A model generated the notes under the pieces. That model was not told the origin of the DNA, searched no databases, and saw only the letters and a list, made by a program, of their open reading frames with translations. From positions 1 to 36,326 of the forward strand of contig NZ_NNBK01000018.1 of assembly GCF_002803075.1 (NCBI RefSeq): a stretch of 36,326 bases of DNA. Direction: 5' to 3'. Source of the stretch: Streptomyces sp. CB01373 (GTDB taxonomy: Bacteria; Actinomycetota; Actinomycetes; Streptomycetales; Streptomycetaceae). The position numbers and the translations under genes were made by a program. Positions 23,919-31,471 of the stretch are shown in pieces. Every line of letters starts with the position of its first letter. Within the stretch, counting starts at the first letter, position 1.

Positions 23919-24584
23919 TCAGCGCGGTCCGGTCACCGCCGGGCCGCTCGCGAGATCGCACTCGACGTCGACGACGCCCTCCACGGCCCGTACCAGGCGG
24001 GCGGCCACGGGCACCAGCGAGGCGTCCCGGATCCGGCCGGTGAGCGTGACCACGCCGTCGACGACGCCGACGTGGACGGGTTCGAGCGGGGCGGGGAAGA
24101 GGTGGGAGACGATCTCCCGGCGGATCTCCTCGGCCAGGTCGTCGTCCGACCGCATGAAGACCTTCAGCAGGTCGCCCCGGCTGACCATGCCCTCCAGCAG
24201 TCCCTCGCCGGTGACGACGGGCAGCCGCTTGACCCGGTGCCTTCCCATGATGCGCGCGGCCTCGGCGAGGGTGGCGTCGGAGTGGACGGTGACCGCCGGG
24301 GAGGTCATCAGCTCCCCGGCCGTCACCGCGCCCGCCTTGGCCAGGTCGGGCAGCCGGCGGAGCTGGGTGAACCGGTCGGGGTCGCTGTCGCGGAACTCCT
24401 CCTTGGGCAGCAGGTCGGCCTCGGACACGACACCGATCACGCGTCCTTCGCCCTCCAGCACCGGGAGGGCGCTGACCTTCCACTGCGCCATGAGGCCGAC
24501 GATCTCCTTGAACGGGGCGTCACGTCCCACGGTCACGACCGTGTGCGTCATGACGTCGCTCACGATGTGCGGGCTGCCGTGCAC
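23919..24584 (-). CDS. CBS-domain pair with C-terminal BON domain
   Basis: The protein has 221 residues from GTG 24584, with GGAGG upstream. CBS domain 1 (about 8-62): VSDVMTHTVVTVGRDAPFKE, VSALPVLEGEGRVIGVVSEA, DLL. CBS domain 2 (about 92-148): AGELMTSPAVTVHSDATLAE, RVKRLPVVTGEGLLEGMVSR, GDLL. BON domain (about 150-215): VHVGVVDGVVTLTGRIRDAS. CBS pairs bind adenine nucleotides (AMP/ATP/SAM) as energy sensors; BON is a small lipid- or protein-binding domain. The gene follows the cyclic-nucleotide-binding gene on the same strand, 38 bp away, and is probably cotranscribed. The M. tuberculosis DosR member Rv2626c (Hrp1) is a stand-alone CBS pair. Confidence 0.93.
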   Translation of the reverse strand: MHGSPHIVSDVMTHTVVTVGRDAPFKEIVGLMAQWKVSALPVLEGEGRVIGVVSEADLLPKEEFRDSDPDRFTQLRRLPDLAKAGAVTAGELMTSPAVTVHSDATLAEAARIMGRHRVKRLPVVTGEGLLEGMVSRGDLLKVFMRSDDDLAEEIRREIVSHLFPAPLEPVHVGVVDGVVTLTGRIRDASLVPVAARLVRAVEGVVDVECDLASGPAVTGPR

Positions 24585-24622
24585 GGTGTCCTCCTCGGGA
24601 CGTCGGTGCGGTCGCGGCCGGT

Positions 24623-25078
24623 TCACCTGTCGCCGCTGCCGTAGGGGGCGTACAGGTCGAGCAGCCGGATACGGGCCGAGTGCAGCCGGTGGGCGACCAC
24701 GGCGCCGACCCAGACGGCGACGGCGCGGCCGAACTCGGGATCCTCCCGGCACAGCTCGCGTACGGCCTCGGCGTCGAACTCGTACGCCCGCACCGGGCTG
24801 GTGGCCTCGGCGCCGAGCTGCCACACGTGGGGCGTGAAGTGCCAGGACCAGCCGACGAGTTCGCCGTGGCCCAGGGTCTCGATGACGGCGGCGCTGCGGC
24901 CCGGGACGTGCAGGTCCAGGGCGACGGTGCCGGTCCGGATGATCCAGAACCGGTCGGCCTGGCGGCCCTCGTGGAACAGCCGGGAGCCCAGGTCGAAGGA
25001 GGTCTCGCGGGCGAGCCGCATGAGCCGCGCACGGTGCTCGGCCGGAAGGGCCGCGGCCCGGGTGGTGGTGGAGGTCAT
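24623..25078 (-). CDS. Cyclic-nucleotide-binding (Crp/Fnr-type) domain protein lacking a DNA-binding domain
   Basis: The protein has 151 residues from ATG 25078. It is a single cNMP-binding beta-roll: LARETSFDLGSRLFHEGRQA, DRFWIIRTGTVALDLHVPGR, VIETLGHGELVGWSWHFTPH, then an alpha-helical end with AVWVGAVVAHRLHSARIRLL. The phosphate-binding cassette (GELVGWSW) lacks the canonical RAAT residues of true cAMP binders, so the ligand may differ. The Crp helix-turn-helix that normally follows is absent; the protein ends at DLYAPYGSGDR. It probably acts through protein partners, the nearest being the CBS-BON protein encoded 38 bp downstream. Confidence 0.85.
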   Translation of the reverse strand: MTSTTTRAAALPAEHRARLMRLARETSFDLGSRLFHEGRQADRFWIIRTGTVALDLHVPGRSAAVIETLGHGELVGWSWHFTPHVWQLGAEATSPVRAYEFDAEAVRELCREDPEFGRAVAVWVGAVVAHRLHSARIRLLDLYAPYGSGDR

Positions 25079-25167
25079 CGCTCCGGCTCCTCTCGTTCCT
25101 GCCGACTCGCTCGGTCGGCGAGCGCGTCGTGCGGCGCGGCGGCTCCCCCCCGGCGCGGCCGATACCG

Positions 25168-25195
25168 ACCGCGTACCGCGTACCGCGTACCGCGT
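25168..25195. repeat. Four-copy 7-bp tandem repeat (ACCGCGT)
   Basis: ACCGCGT is repeated four times without gaps or mismatch from 25168 to 25195. It lies 90-117 nt upstream of the cyclic-nucleotide-binding gene. The copies can be read as tandem binding sites or as slippage-prone simple sequence. Confidence 0.85.
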
Positions 25196-25308
25196 GACGC
25201 ACCGGCACCGGCCACGGCACCTGCTTCCGGCCAGGACCGCGGTGGAGGGGAACGTCCTGCCGCCGCGCTGCTGTCTCCAGCCTGGCCTCGTACGCCCCGC
25301 GCCGCCAC

Positions 25309-25323
25309 GGGCCGCTCGGGCCC
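25309..25323. promoter_or_regulatory. DosR-like inverted repeat C
   Basis: GGGCC-GCTCG-GGCCC, a perfect 5-bp-arm inverted repeat with a 5-nt spacer, similar to repeats A, B and D but one base longer. It is 231 nt from the cyclic-nucleotide-binding gene start. Confidence 0.25.
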
Positions 25324-25328
25324 GCCAG

Positions 25329-25344
25329 GGGGCCCTTCGGCCCC
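25329..25344. promoter_or_regulatory. DosR-like inverted repeat D
   Basis: GGGGCC-CTTC-GGCCCC is a perfect 6-bp-arm inverted repeat around a 4-nt spacer, containing the 14-bp GGG-N8-CCC core. It shares CTT in its centre with repeat A. Its position, 251 nt upstream of the start, is far for a class II activator site. Confidence 0.35.
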
Positions 25345-25430
25345 AGATCCCACCCGGCGGCCCACCCGGCGGCCCACCCCGGCCCCGGCCCGGGCCGGCC
25401 GAGGCGTACGTGCTGTCTGCGGGCAAGCGT

Positions 25431-25457
25431 GAGGGCGGGCCCTCAGGGCCCGCCCTC
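25431..25457 (-). terminator. Terminator of the 5'-nucleotidase gene
   Basis: A perfect 13-bp inverted repeat, GAGGGCGGGCCCT (25431-25443) and AGGGCCCGCCCTC (25445-25457), separated by one base. The innermost pairs must open to form the loop. It lies 36 nt beyond the 5'-nucleotidase stop. Confidence 0.8.
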
Positions 25458-25493
25458 GTCCGATTGCTCGGAGTGTCGTCGGTGCGACGGTGG

Positions 25494-27287
25494 TTACTTG
25501 ACGACGGTGACGCGGTTGGCGGCCGTCGGCGTGTACGGCGCGGCGGCCGAGGTGTTCGCCGTCAGGTAGTCGACCAGGGCGGCCAGGTCGTCGCTGCCGA
25601 CAAGCTGGTCGGTGCCCTTGGCGAACTCGGTGAAGCCGTCACCGCCGTCGGCCAGGAAGGAGTTCATGGCGACGCGGTAGGTGGCGTTGGGGTCGACCGG
25701 CTTGCCGTCCACCCGGATGGAGTCCTCGACGACGCGGTCGGCGCCCGTCTTGGTCAGGTCCAGGGTGTAGGTGAGGCTGCTGGAGATCTGCAGGTACTTG
25801 GGGGCGGCGGCGTTGCTGCCGCTGACCTGCTGCTTCAGCACGGTGACCAGCTGCGCGCCGGTCAGGTCCTTGAGGTTGACCGTGTTGCTGAAGGGCTGCA
25901 CCGCGAAGCCCTCACCGAAGGTCACGACGCCGTCGCCCTCGTTGCCGGAGGCGGCGTAGACCAGGTCGGCGCGGATGCCGCCCGGGTTCATCAGCGCCAC
26001 GGCGGCGCGGCTGTCCAGGGACTTGGCGTGCGCGAGCTGCGCGTCCGCGATCAGGTCGCCCAGCGGCGACTCGACGGCGCCGTTGCGGGTGATGTCCTTG
26101 GTGATGTAGCCGATCGGCTTGTTGGCGACCGGCGCGGCCAGGGTCTGCCAGTAGTCGAGCAGCTGCGTCAGGTCGGCCGCCTTGGACTGGGTCCGGTCGA
26201 CGACGCGGTTGGAGCCCTTGACCGTGGCGCGGACGATGTCGTCGGTGCGCGGGTCGTACTTCATGTTCAGCTCGGTGAAGAGCCGGCCGTAGGAGGCGGC
26301 GCTGGTCACCAGGCGCGGGTGGCCCGCCGGGTCCGGGATGGAGCAGACGTACGCGTTGTGGGTGTGGCCGGTGACGAGGGCGTCGACCTCCGGCGCGACC
26401 TTCTTGGCGATGTCCACGATCGGACCGCTCAGACCGGTGCCGCCGCCCGCGTCGCAGTCGTAGTTGTACGCCGAGGAAGCCGGGAACCCGCCCTCGTGGA
26501 CGAGCGCGACGATCGCGTGGATGCCCTGCTGCTGGAGTTCCTTGGTGTACTTGTTGATCGTCTCGGCCTCGTCGAGGAACTTCAGTCCCTTGACGCCCGC
26601 GGCCGTGACGACGTCCGGGGTGCCCTTGAGGGTGACGCCGATGAAGCCGACCTTCGCGCCCTTGACGTTCTGGACGACGTACGGCTTGAGAAGCGGCTTG
26701 CCGGTCTTCTCGTTGATCACGTTGGCCGACAGGATCGGGTAGTCGGCACCCGCGAACTTGCGCCCCTTGGCGTAGCAGCCGTCGACCGGGTGGCAGCCGC
26801 CGTTCTGGAGGCGGAGCAGCTCGTCCTTGCCCTCGTCGAACTCGTGGTTGCCCACGCCCGTGACGTCGAGGCCGAGCTTGTTCATCGCCTCGACGGTCGG
26901 CTCGTCGTGGAAGAGGCCGGACAGCAGCGGGCTGGCGCCGACGATGTCGCCGGCGGCGACGGTCAGCGACCGGTCGTGGCCCTTGCGCGCGGTGCGCAGG
27001 CTGCTCGCCAGGTACTCCACGCCGCCGGCGTCGATGTCCTTCGTGGTGCCGTCGGCCTGCCGCTCGGTGACCCGGCCGGAGGAGCCGGCCGGCGGCTCCA
27101 GGTTGCCGTGGAAGTCGTTGATGGCGAGGAGCTGGAGGTCCTTCAGCGGGGCCGAGTTGGCGTCGGGCCCGGCCTGCGCGGGGTTCGCCGCGATGAGGGC
27201 GCCGGCGGTGGCCAGCGTGGCGGCCGCGGCGAGAGCCGCGACGACGACTCTTCGGGGAGCCGGGCGGCGGGAGTGGGTAGGCGACAT
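25494..27287 (-). CDS. Secreted 5'-nucleotidase/metallophosphatase (UshA family)
   Basis: The protein has 597 residues from ATG 27287, preceded by AGGAAGG. A Sec signal peptide is clear: basic SRRPAPRR, hydrophobic core VVVAALAAAATLATAGALIA and an AQA cleavage site near residue 39. The N-terminal dinuclear metallophosphatase domain has LLAINDFHGNLEPP, AAGDIVGASPLLSG, GVGNHEFDEGKDELL and LVTGHTHNAYVCS. The C-terminal nucleotidase domain has SPLGDLIADAQLAH, MNPGGIRADLVY and GFAVQPFSNTVNLKDLTGAQ for substrate binding. It should release phosphate and nucleosides from extracellular nucleotides. No sortase motif or C-terminal helix is seen, so it is probably released. It is monocistronic, with a sigma-70-type promoter and a strong terminator. 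Confidence 0.95.
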   Translation of the reverse strand: MSPTHSRRPAPRRVVVAALAAAATLATAGALIAANPAQAGPDANSAPLKDLQLLAINDFHGNLEPPAGSSGRVTERQADGTTKDIDAGGVEYLASSLRTARKGHDRSLTVAAGDIVGASPLLSGLFHDEPTVEAMNKLGLDVTGVGNHEFDEGKDELLRLQNGGCHPVDGCYAKGRKFAGADYPILSANVINEKTGKPLLKPYVVQNVKGAKVGFIGVTLKGTPDVVTAAGVKGLKFLDEAETINKYTKELQQQGIHAIVALVHEGGFPASSAYNYDCDAGGGTGLSGPIVDIAKKVAPEVDALVTGHTHNAYVCSIPDPAGHPRLVTSAASYGRLFTELNMKYDPRTDDIVRATVKGSNRVVDRTQSKAADLTQLLDYWQTLAAPVANKPIGYITKDITRNGAVESPLGDLIADAQLAHAKSLDSRAAVALMNPGGIRADLVYAASGNEGDGVVTFGEGFAVQPFSNTVNLKDLTGAQLVTVLKQQVSGSNAAAPKYLQISSSLTYTLDLTKTGADRVVEDSIRVDGKPVDPNATYRVAMNSFLADGGDGFTEFAKGTDQLVGSDDLAALVDYLTANTSAAAPYTPTAANRVTVVK

Positions 27288-27731
27288 GGTGCCTTCCTGG
27301 GTGGGACGGGGGAAAGTGGGGGCAGCTGGCGGAAGCCTAGATTCAACGCGCGTAGTTGTCAGGAACTTTGCGGTTACGGACAGGTTTCCATCCGGGAGAT
27401 CTTCGTTGTTCAGGGCGATTTTGACCGTTTCGCGCGGACGTCCGAAGCCGTCGTACCGGTAAGGCCGCGGTGAGGAATCCGTGAGAAGTTGCTGCCGACA
27501 GGAACGCGAGGATACCCGCGGGTGCACTGCCCTCGGCCCTGGGGGGTCCTCGGGGCCCCGGCTCCCGGCCGGTCCGCCTCGCTGACCGGCCGTTTCCGTG
27601 GGCGCCGCGCCCCGCGAGCGCGACGCGCCGGACACCCGCACCCCGCCGCCCCGGCCGCGGCCGCCGGCCGCTACCGTCCGCTGGGGACATGAACCGACTC
27701 GTCCCCTGTGGGCGAATGGAGAAGGATGCGC
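27288..27731. other. Divergent intergenic region between 5'-nucleotidase and CtaG-like genes
   Basis: No coding sequence is supported. The left part (about 27335-27480) is distinctly AT-richer than its surroundings and holds the 5'-nucleotidase promoter (listed separately). The right part is very GC-rich. An inverted repeat GGGGAC (27683-27688) and GTCCCC (27701-27706) lies just before the CtaG-like start and might act as an operator there. Confidence 0.55.
27334..27362 (-). promoter_or_regulatory. Sigma-70 (HrdB-type) promoter of the 5'-nucleotidase gene
   Basis: On the minus strand, CTGACA (-35, 27362-27357) is separated by 17 nt from TAGGCT (-10, 27339-27334). This spacing and sequence fit Streptomyces HrdB promoters. 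The predicted leader is about 40 nt. No convincing PHO-box repeats were seen nearby. Confidence 0.6.
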
Positions 27732-28757
27732 ATGATTCCTGACGCGGTGACCGAACTGTCGGCCGGGCAGCTCGCCGAGCCGACGCTCGGCCGGCTGCTG
27801 TCCTCGTGGCAGGCCGACGTCCCGGCGCTGGTCGTGGTGGCCGTCCTGGGCGGACTGTACGGCTGGGGCGTGCTGCGGCTGCGGCGGCAGGGCCGGAGCT
27901 GGTCGCCCGCCCGTACCGCCGCCTTCGCGCTGCTCGGACTGGGCACGCTGGTGGTGGCCACGATGTCGGCGCTGGCCGTGTACGACCACGTCCTGTTCTG
28001 GCCCGCCGCCGTGCAGAACATCCTGCTCGACCTGGTCGCGCCCCTCGGCCTGGCCCTCGGCGACCCGCTGCGGCTCGCGGTGGAGGCGCTGCCGGAGGAC
28101 AGGGCGGAGCGGGTCCGGCGGGCGATGACCGGCCGGGTGGTGCGCCTGCTCACCTTTCCCCTGGTCAGCACGGCCCTCGTACTCGCCACCGAGCTCGTCG
28201 TCTACTTCACGCCGTACTTCGCCACCGCGCTGCGCGTCGGCTGGCTGCACGAGCTGATGTACCTCCATCTGCTCGTCGCGGGCTGCCTGTTCGTCGTCCC
28301 GATGCTCACCCACGAGCAGGCGCTGCCGTCCTGGTGCACGCATCCCGTGCGGGCCGCGCTGGTGTTCCTGGACGGCATCGTCGACGCGGTGCCGGGAGTC
28401 GTGGTGATGACCCACGGAACACTGATCGCGGGTGCCTGGTACCAGCAGCACGCGCCCGCCTGGGCCACCGACGTCCACCACGACCAGCAGATCGGCGGCG
28501 GCGCGATGCTCAGCATCGCCGAACTGGTCGCGCTCCCCTTCATCCTGGCGATCCTGGCGCAGTGGGCGCGCGCCGAACGCGTCCAGAACGCCGCCCTCGA
28601 CCGCCGCCTCGACCAGGAACTCGTCCGCGTCGCCGTCCCGCCCCGCTCACCCGGCGAGCAGGCCCCGGCATCCGCTCCCGTACGCGTCCGTCCCTGGTGG
28701 GAAACCGAGCAGAACGAGGTGGCGAGCAGAATCCGCCGCAACCACGGCACCGACTGA
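27732..28757 (+). CDS. CtaG-like cytochrome c oxidase assembly membrane protein
   Basis: The protein has 341 residues from ATG 27732, 6 nt after AAGG of GGAGAAGG; ATG 27726 is an in-frame alternative but abuts the ribosome site. It has about seven hydrophobic segments, including ALVVVAVLGGLYGWGVL, FALLGLGTLVVATMSALAVY, VLVFLDGIVDAVPGVVVM-like and ELVALPFILAILAQWA. Family-typical parts are YDHVLFWPAAVQNILLDLVA, PLGLALGDPLRLA, LHELMYLHLLVAGCLFVVPM and the histidine-bearing MTHGTLIAGAWYQQHAP. The Caa3_CtaG family helps insert copper into the CuA/CuB sites of cytochrome oxidase in Bacillus-type systems; in actinobacteria it is often found with copper genes. The C-terminal 60 residues are hydrophilic. 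It is divergent from the 5'-nucleotidase gene. Confidence 0.9.
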   Translation: MIPDAVTELSAGQLAEPTLGRLLSSWQADVPALVVVAVLGGLYGWGVLRLRRQGRSWSPARTAAFALLGLGTLVVATMSALAVYDHVLFWPAAVQNILLDLVAPLGLALGDPLRLAVEALPEDRAERVRRAMTGRVVRLLTFPLVSTALVLATELVVYFTPYFATALRVGWLHELMYLHLLVAGCLFVVPMLTHEQALPSWCTHPVRAALVFLDGIVDAVPGVVVMTHGTLIAGAWYQQHAPAWATDVHHDQQIGGGAMLSIAELVALPFILAILAQWARAERVQNAALDRRLDQELVRVAVPPRSPGEQAPASAPVRVRPWWETEQNEVASRIRRNHGTD

Positions 28758-28792
28758 ACTCCGGCCCCGCCCGGGCATGTTGGGGCACCGGT

Positions 28793-28817
28793 GGCCGGAA
28801 CCGTCCGGGCGCCGGCC
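28793..28817. terminator. Possible terminator after the CtaG-like gene
   Basis: GGCCGG (28793-28798) and CCGGCC (28812-28817) form a short GC hairpin 35 nt after the CtaG-like stop. The arms are only 6 bp and palindromic in themselves, so the call is tentative. Confidence 0.3.
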
Positions 28818-28964
28818 GGCCCTTGGAGGTTGAATGGCGGGAGTCCGTCCCCAGGGAGACGATGAGAGCGAGGGGCTCGGTCCCCGCCGGTGGCGTGTGC
28901 GTGTGCGTGGGGACGGAGGCCGGCCCCGGTCGCAGGCATCACGGCCGGAAGGGAGATCACCGTC

Positions 28965-29330
28965 ATGCTGGAAGTGAAGACGGTCGAGAAGCCGGACGAG
29001 CGGCGTGACTTCCCACGGGGGCACCTCGAAGCCGTCCACCTCACGGGACTCGACTTCGCCGTGGCCACGTTCGAACCGGGCTGGCGCTGGTCCGAGTCGG
29101 TCGGCCCGATCACCGGGACGCGAAGCTGCCTGGTCCACCACGACTGCTATGTCGTCCAGGGCCGTATGCGTCTGGCCATGGACGACGGCGGAGAGGCCGA
29201 GGTGGGGCCCGGCGACGTCTTCGTCTGCTCGGCGGGACACGACGCCTGGGTCGTGGGCGACGAGCAGGTCGTGCTGTACGACTTCGCGGGCGTCATGGCA
29301 CGGCAGTACGCGAAGCCGGGCGGGAGGTAG
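28965..29330 (+). CDS. Small single-domain cupin protein
   Basis: The protein has 121 residues from ATG 28965, with GGAAGGGAG upstream. The cupin beta-barrel is recognisable: motif 1 region FEPGWRWSESVGPITGTRSC and LVHHDCYVVQGRMRLAMDDG, motif 2 region GEAEVGPGDVFVCSAGHDAW. Metal-binding histidines are H in LVHHD and H in AGHDAW, with a Glu or Asp between. The function cannot be read from sequence; small cupins range from isomerases to metabolite sensors. Its TAG ends at 29330 and the convergent lutC stop starts at 29331, with no base between. Confidence 0.85.
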   Translation: MLEVKTVEKPDERRDFPRGHLEAVHLTGLDFAVATFEPGWRWSESVGPITGTRSCLVHHDCYVVQGRMRLAMDDGGEAEVGPGDVFVCSAGHDAWVVGDEQVVLYDFAGVMARQYAKPGGR

Positions 29331-29978
29331 TCACTTCCCGCTCACCAGCACCACCTCCAGGGTGCGCGGCCCGTGTACGCCCTCCACCCGGTCCAGTTCG
29401 ATGTCGCTGGTGGCGGAAGGGCCGGAGATCCAGGTCAGCGGGCGGGTCGGGTCGAGCCGGTCCAGTGCCTGCGGCACGGAGGACACGACCTGGTCCGGGA
29501 CGCGCACCACGCAGATGTGGTGGTCGGGGACGAGTGTGATCCGGCGGCGGCCCTGGTCGGGGGAGCCGTCCAGGACGAGGGTGCCGGTCTCGGCGACGGC
29601 GAGCGCGCAGCCGGTGACGACGCTGTCGACCCGGTCGAGTTCACGCGCGGTGGCGTCCGGCCGGTCCGTGACCCGGGTGACCCCGACGACGGCCGGCCAG
29701 TCCTCTTCGAGCCCGGGCGGCACGAGGACGGTCTTCGAGCCCCGCTCGCCGAGCAGGTGGGCGATCAGCCGGGGCAGCGCGTCGGCGTCGCAGCGGTGCA
29801 CGATCGCCCGGTAGTCGGCCAGGTTCTCGGCGAGCAGGTCCACCGTCTCATCGGTGCCGCGCTCGCCGTGCTGCCGCAGATAGTCGCGGGACACCGCCCG
29901 CTCGTACGGCACGTCGTCCGGCGGTACGTCCGCGAGGGCGCGCCGTACCCGGCCCAGGATCCGGTCCCGGCTGTTCAC
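29331..29978 (-). CDS. lutC: Lactate utilization protein LutC (LUD domain)
   Basis: The protein has 215 residues from GTG 29978, which overlaps the lutB stop as GTGA. It is a single LUD-domain protein: SRDRILGRVRRALADVPPDD at the N-terminus, then TVLVPPGLEEDWP, SVVTGCALAVAETGTLVLDG (the LUD signature), LVPDHHICVVRVPDQVV and TWISGPSATSDIELDRVEGV HGPRTLEVVL at the end. LutC is the third subunit of the LutABC L-lactate oxidation complex, which converts L-lactate to pyruvate in place of LldD. It is the last gene of the lutABC unit, convergent with the cupin gene. Confidence 0.94.
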   Translation of the reverse strand: MNSRDRILGRVRRALADVPPDDVPYERAVSRDYLRQHGERGTDETVDLLAENLADYRAIVHRCDADALPRLIAHLLGERGSKTVLVPPGLEEDWPAVVGVTRVTDRPDATARELDRVDSVVTGCALAVAETGTLVLDGSPDQGRRRITLVPDHHICVVRVPDQVVSSVPQALDRLDPTRPLTWISGPSATSDIELDRVEGVHGPRTLEVVLVSGK

Positions 29979-31471
29979 TTCGCTGCCTCCCTGCCCTCGT
30001 GCGTGCGCTGCCACCAGTCGCGGAACGGTTCCACCGGCACCGGCGGCAGATCACGGGTCCCGGTCCAGGCCCGGCCGGGGCCGGGCAGGGCGCGGGGGTG
30101 GAAGCGGCGGGTGCGGGACGCGAGCCGCTGCCCGCCGCGCAGGGCGCCGGGGCGGGTCAGGGCCCAGCGGGCCGCGCGCATCGCCGCGCGCTCGGCGGCG
30201 TGCCCCTTGGCCGGCTTGAGGAGCACCTTGTTGCCCGCCCGCGTCACCGGGCCACCCTCGACGACGCGTTCGCGCAGGTGGACCAGCACCTCGGGGATGT
30301 CGATGGCGACCGGGCACACCTCGTAGCAGGCGCCGCACAGCGACGACGCGTACGGCAGGGAGGCGTCGATCTCGCTCGTGGTGCCACGTAGTTGGGGGCT
30401 GAGGATGGCGCCGATCGGGCCCGGGTAGACCGAGCCGTACGCGTGCCCGCCGGCCCGCTCGTAGACCGGGCAGACGTTCAGGCACGCCGAGCAGCGGATG
30501 CACCGCAGGGCCTGGCGGCCGACCTCGTCGGCGAGGGTGTCGGTGCGGCCGTTGTCCAGCAGCACCAGATGGAAGGTCTCCGGCCCGTCGCCGTCGGTGG
30601 TGCCGGTCCACATGGACGTGTACGGGTTCATCCGCTCGGCCGTCGAGGAGCGGGGGAGTGTCTGGAGGAAGACTTCCAGGTCGCGCCAGGTGGGGACGAT
30701 CTTCTCGATGCCGACGACCGAGATCAGCGTCTCGGGCAGGGTCAGGCACATCCGCCCGTTGCCCTCGGACTCGACCACGACCAGCGTGCCCGTCTCGGCG
30801 ACGACGAAGTTGGCGCCGGAGATGCCGACCTTGGCCCGCAGGAACTTCTCCCGCAGGTGCAGCCGGGCGGCCTCGGCGAGTTCGGCGGGCGCGTCCGTCA
30901 GCCCCTCGGGGGCCGGGCGGCCCCACTCGCCCATCTCGGAGCGGAAGATGTCCCGGATCTCGCCGCGGTTGCGGTGGATCGCGGGCACCAGGATGTGGGA
31001 GGGCCGGTCGTGGCCCAGCTGCACGATCAGCTCGGCGAGATCGGTCTCGTAGGCCCGGATGCCCTCCGCCTCGAGTGCCTCGTTGAGGCCGATCTCCTGG
31101 GTGGCCATCGACTTGACCTTGACGACCTCGCGCTCGCCCGTCGCCTTGACCAGCGAGGCCACGATCCGGTTGGCCTCCTCGGCGTCGGCGGCCCAGTGGA
31201 CGGTGCCGCCCGCGGCGGTGACCGCCTCCTCCACCCGCACCAGATACCGGTCCAGATGGCGCAGGGTGTGGTCCTTGATCTGCCGCCCCGCCGCCCGCAG
31301 CGCCGCCCAGTCCGGCATCTCCGCCACGGCCGCGGCCCGCTTGGCGCGGATGGTGTGCGTGGCGTGGCGCAGATTGCCGCGCAGGGTGGTGTCGCGCACG
31401 GCGTCGTGCGCGGCCCGGGGAAAGGGCGGGAACACCGGGGAGCCGGGCATGCCCAGGAACGTCGCGCTCAT
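29975..31471 (-). CDS. lutB: Lactate utilization protein LutB (LUD plus iron-sulfur domains)
   Basis: The protein has 498 residues from ATG 31471, overlapping the lutA stop by 4 bp. The N-terminal LUD domain has KVKSMATQEIGLNEALEAEG, RAKVGISGANFVVAETGTLV and SEGNGRMCLTLPE. Two ferredoxin-type 4Fe-4S motifs follow: CIRCSACLNVCPVY (about residue 330) and CGACYEVCPVAIDIPEVL (about 380). The C-terminal part (DUF3390-like) is basic and ends EPFRDWWQRTHEGREAAK. LutB forms the electron-transfer core of the LutABC lactate-oxidising complex. Coupling on both sides (lutA-lutB and lutB-lutC overlaps) points to equal expression of the three subunits. Confidence 0.96.
   Translation of the reverse strand: MSATFLGMPGSPVFPPFPRAAHDAVRDTTLRGNLRHATHTIRAKRAAAVAEMPDWAALRAAGRQIKDHTLRHLDRYLVRVEEAVTAAGGTVHWAADAEEANRIVASLVKATGEREVVKVKSMATQEIGLNEALEAEGIRAYETDLAELIVQLGHDRPSHILVPAIHRNRGEIRDIFRSEMGEWGRPAPEGLTDAPAELAEAARLHLREKFLRAKVGISGANFVVAETGTLVVVESEGNGRMCLTLPETLISVVGIEKIVPTWRDLEVFLQTLPRSSTAERMNPYTSMWTGTTDGDGPETFHLVLLDNGRTDTLADEVGRQALRCIRCSACLNVCPVYERAGGHAYGSVYPGPIGAILSPQLRGTTSEIDASLPYASSLCGACYEVCPVAIDIPEVLVHLRERVVEGGPVTRAGNKVLLKPAKGHAAERAAMRAARWALTRPGALRGGQRLASRTRRFHPRALPGPGRAWTGTRDLPPVPVEPFRDWWQRTHEGREAAK

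Larger units (their letters stand above)
25079..25493. other. Upstream region of the cyclic-nucleotide-binding gene, repeat-rich
   Basis: No coding sequence is supported in these 415 bp. They hold a 4-copy 7-bp repeat, two GGGCC...GGCCC inverted repeats, two copies of CCCACCCGGCGG in tandem near 25350-25373, and the 5'-nucleotidase terminator at 25431-25457 (each listed or noted separately). Confidence 0.6.

Noticed and set aside
25168..25373. CRISPR-like repeats
   Set aside because: The units are 7 and 12 bp and contiguous, without 30-40 bp spacers or cas genes.
24801..27473. 890-codon plus-strand frame opposite the 5'-nucleotidase gene
   Set aside because: It crosses a terminator, an intergenic region and two genes in antisense, with no family motif; GC-skewed codon structure explains it.
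27366..27480. Possible PHO box upstream of the 5'-nucleotidase gene (GTTCAGG and TTTTGACC)
   Set aside because: No 11-nt direct repeats of the GTTCACC type at correct spacing could be aligned, so phosphate control is not supported by sequence.
28862..29008. 48-codon frame overlapping the cupin start, with AGGGAG upstream
   Set aside because: Low-complexity translation with no family resemblance, overlapping the better supported cupin gene; the ribosome site alone is not enough.
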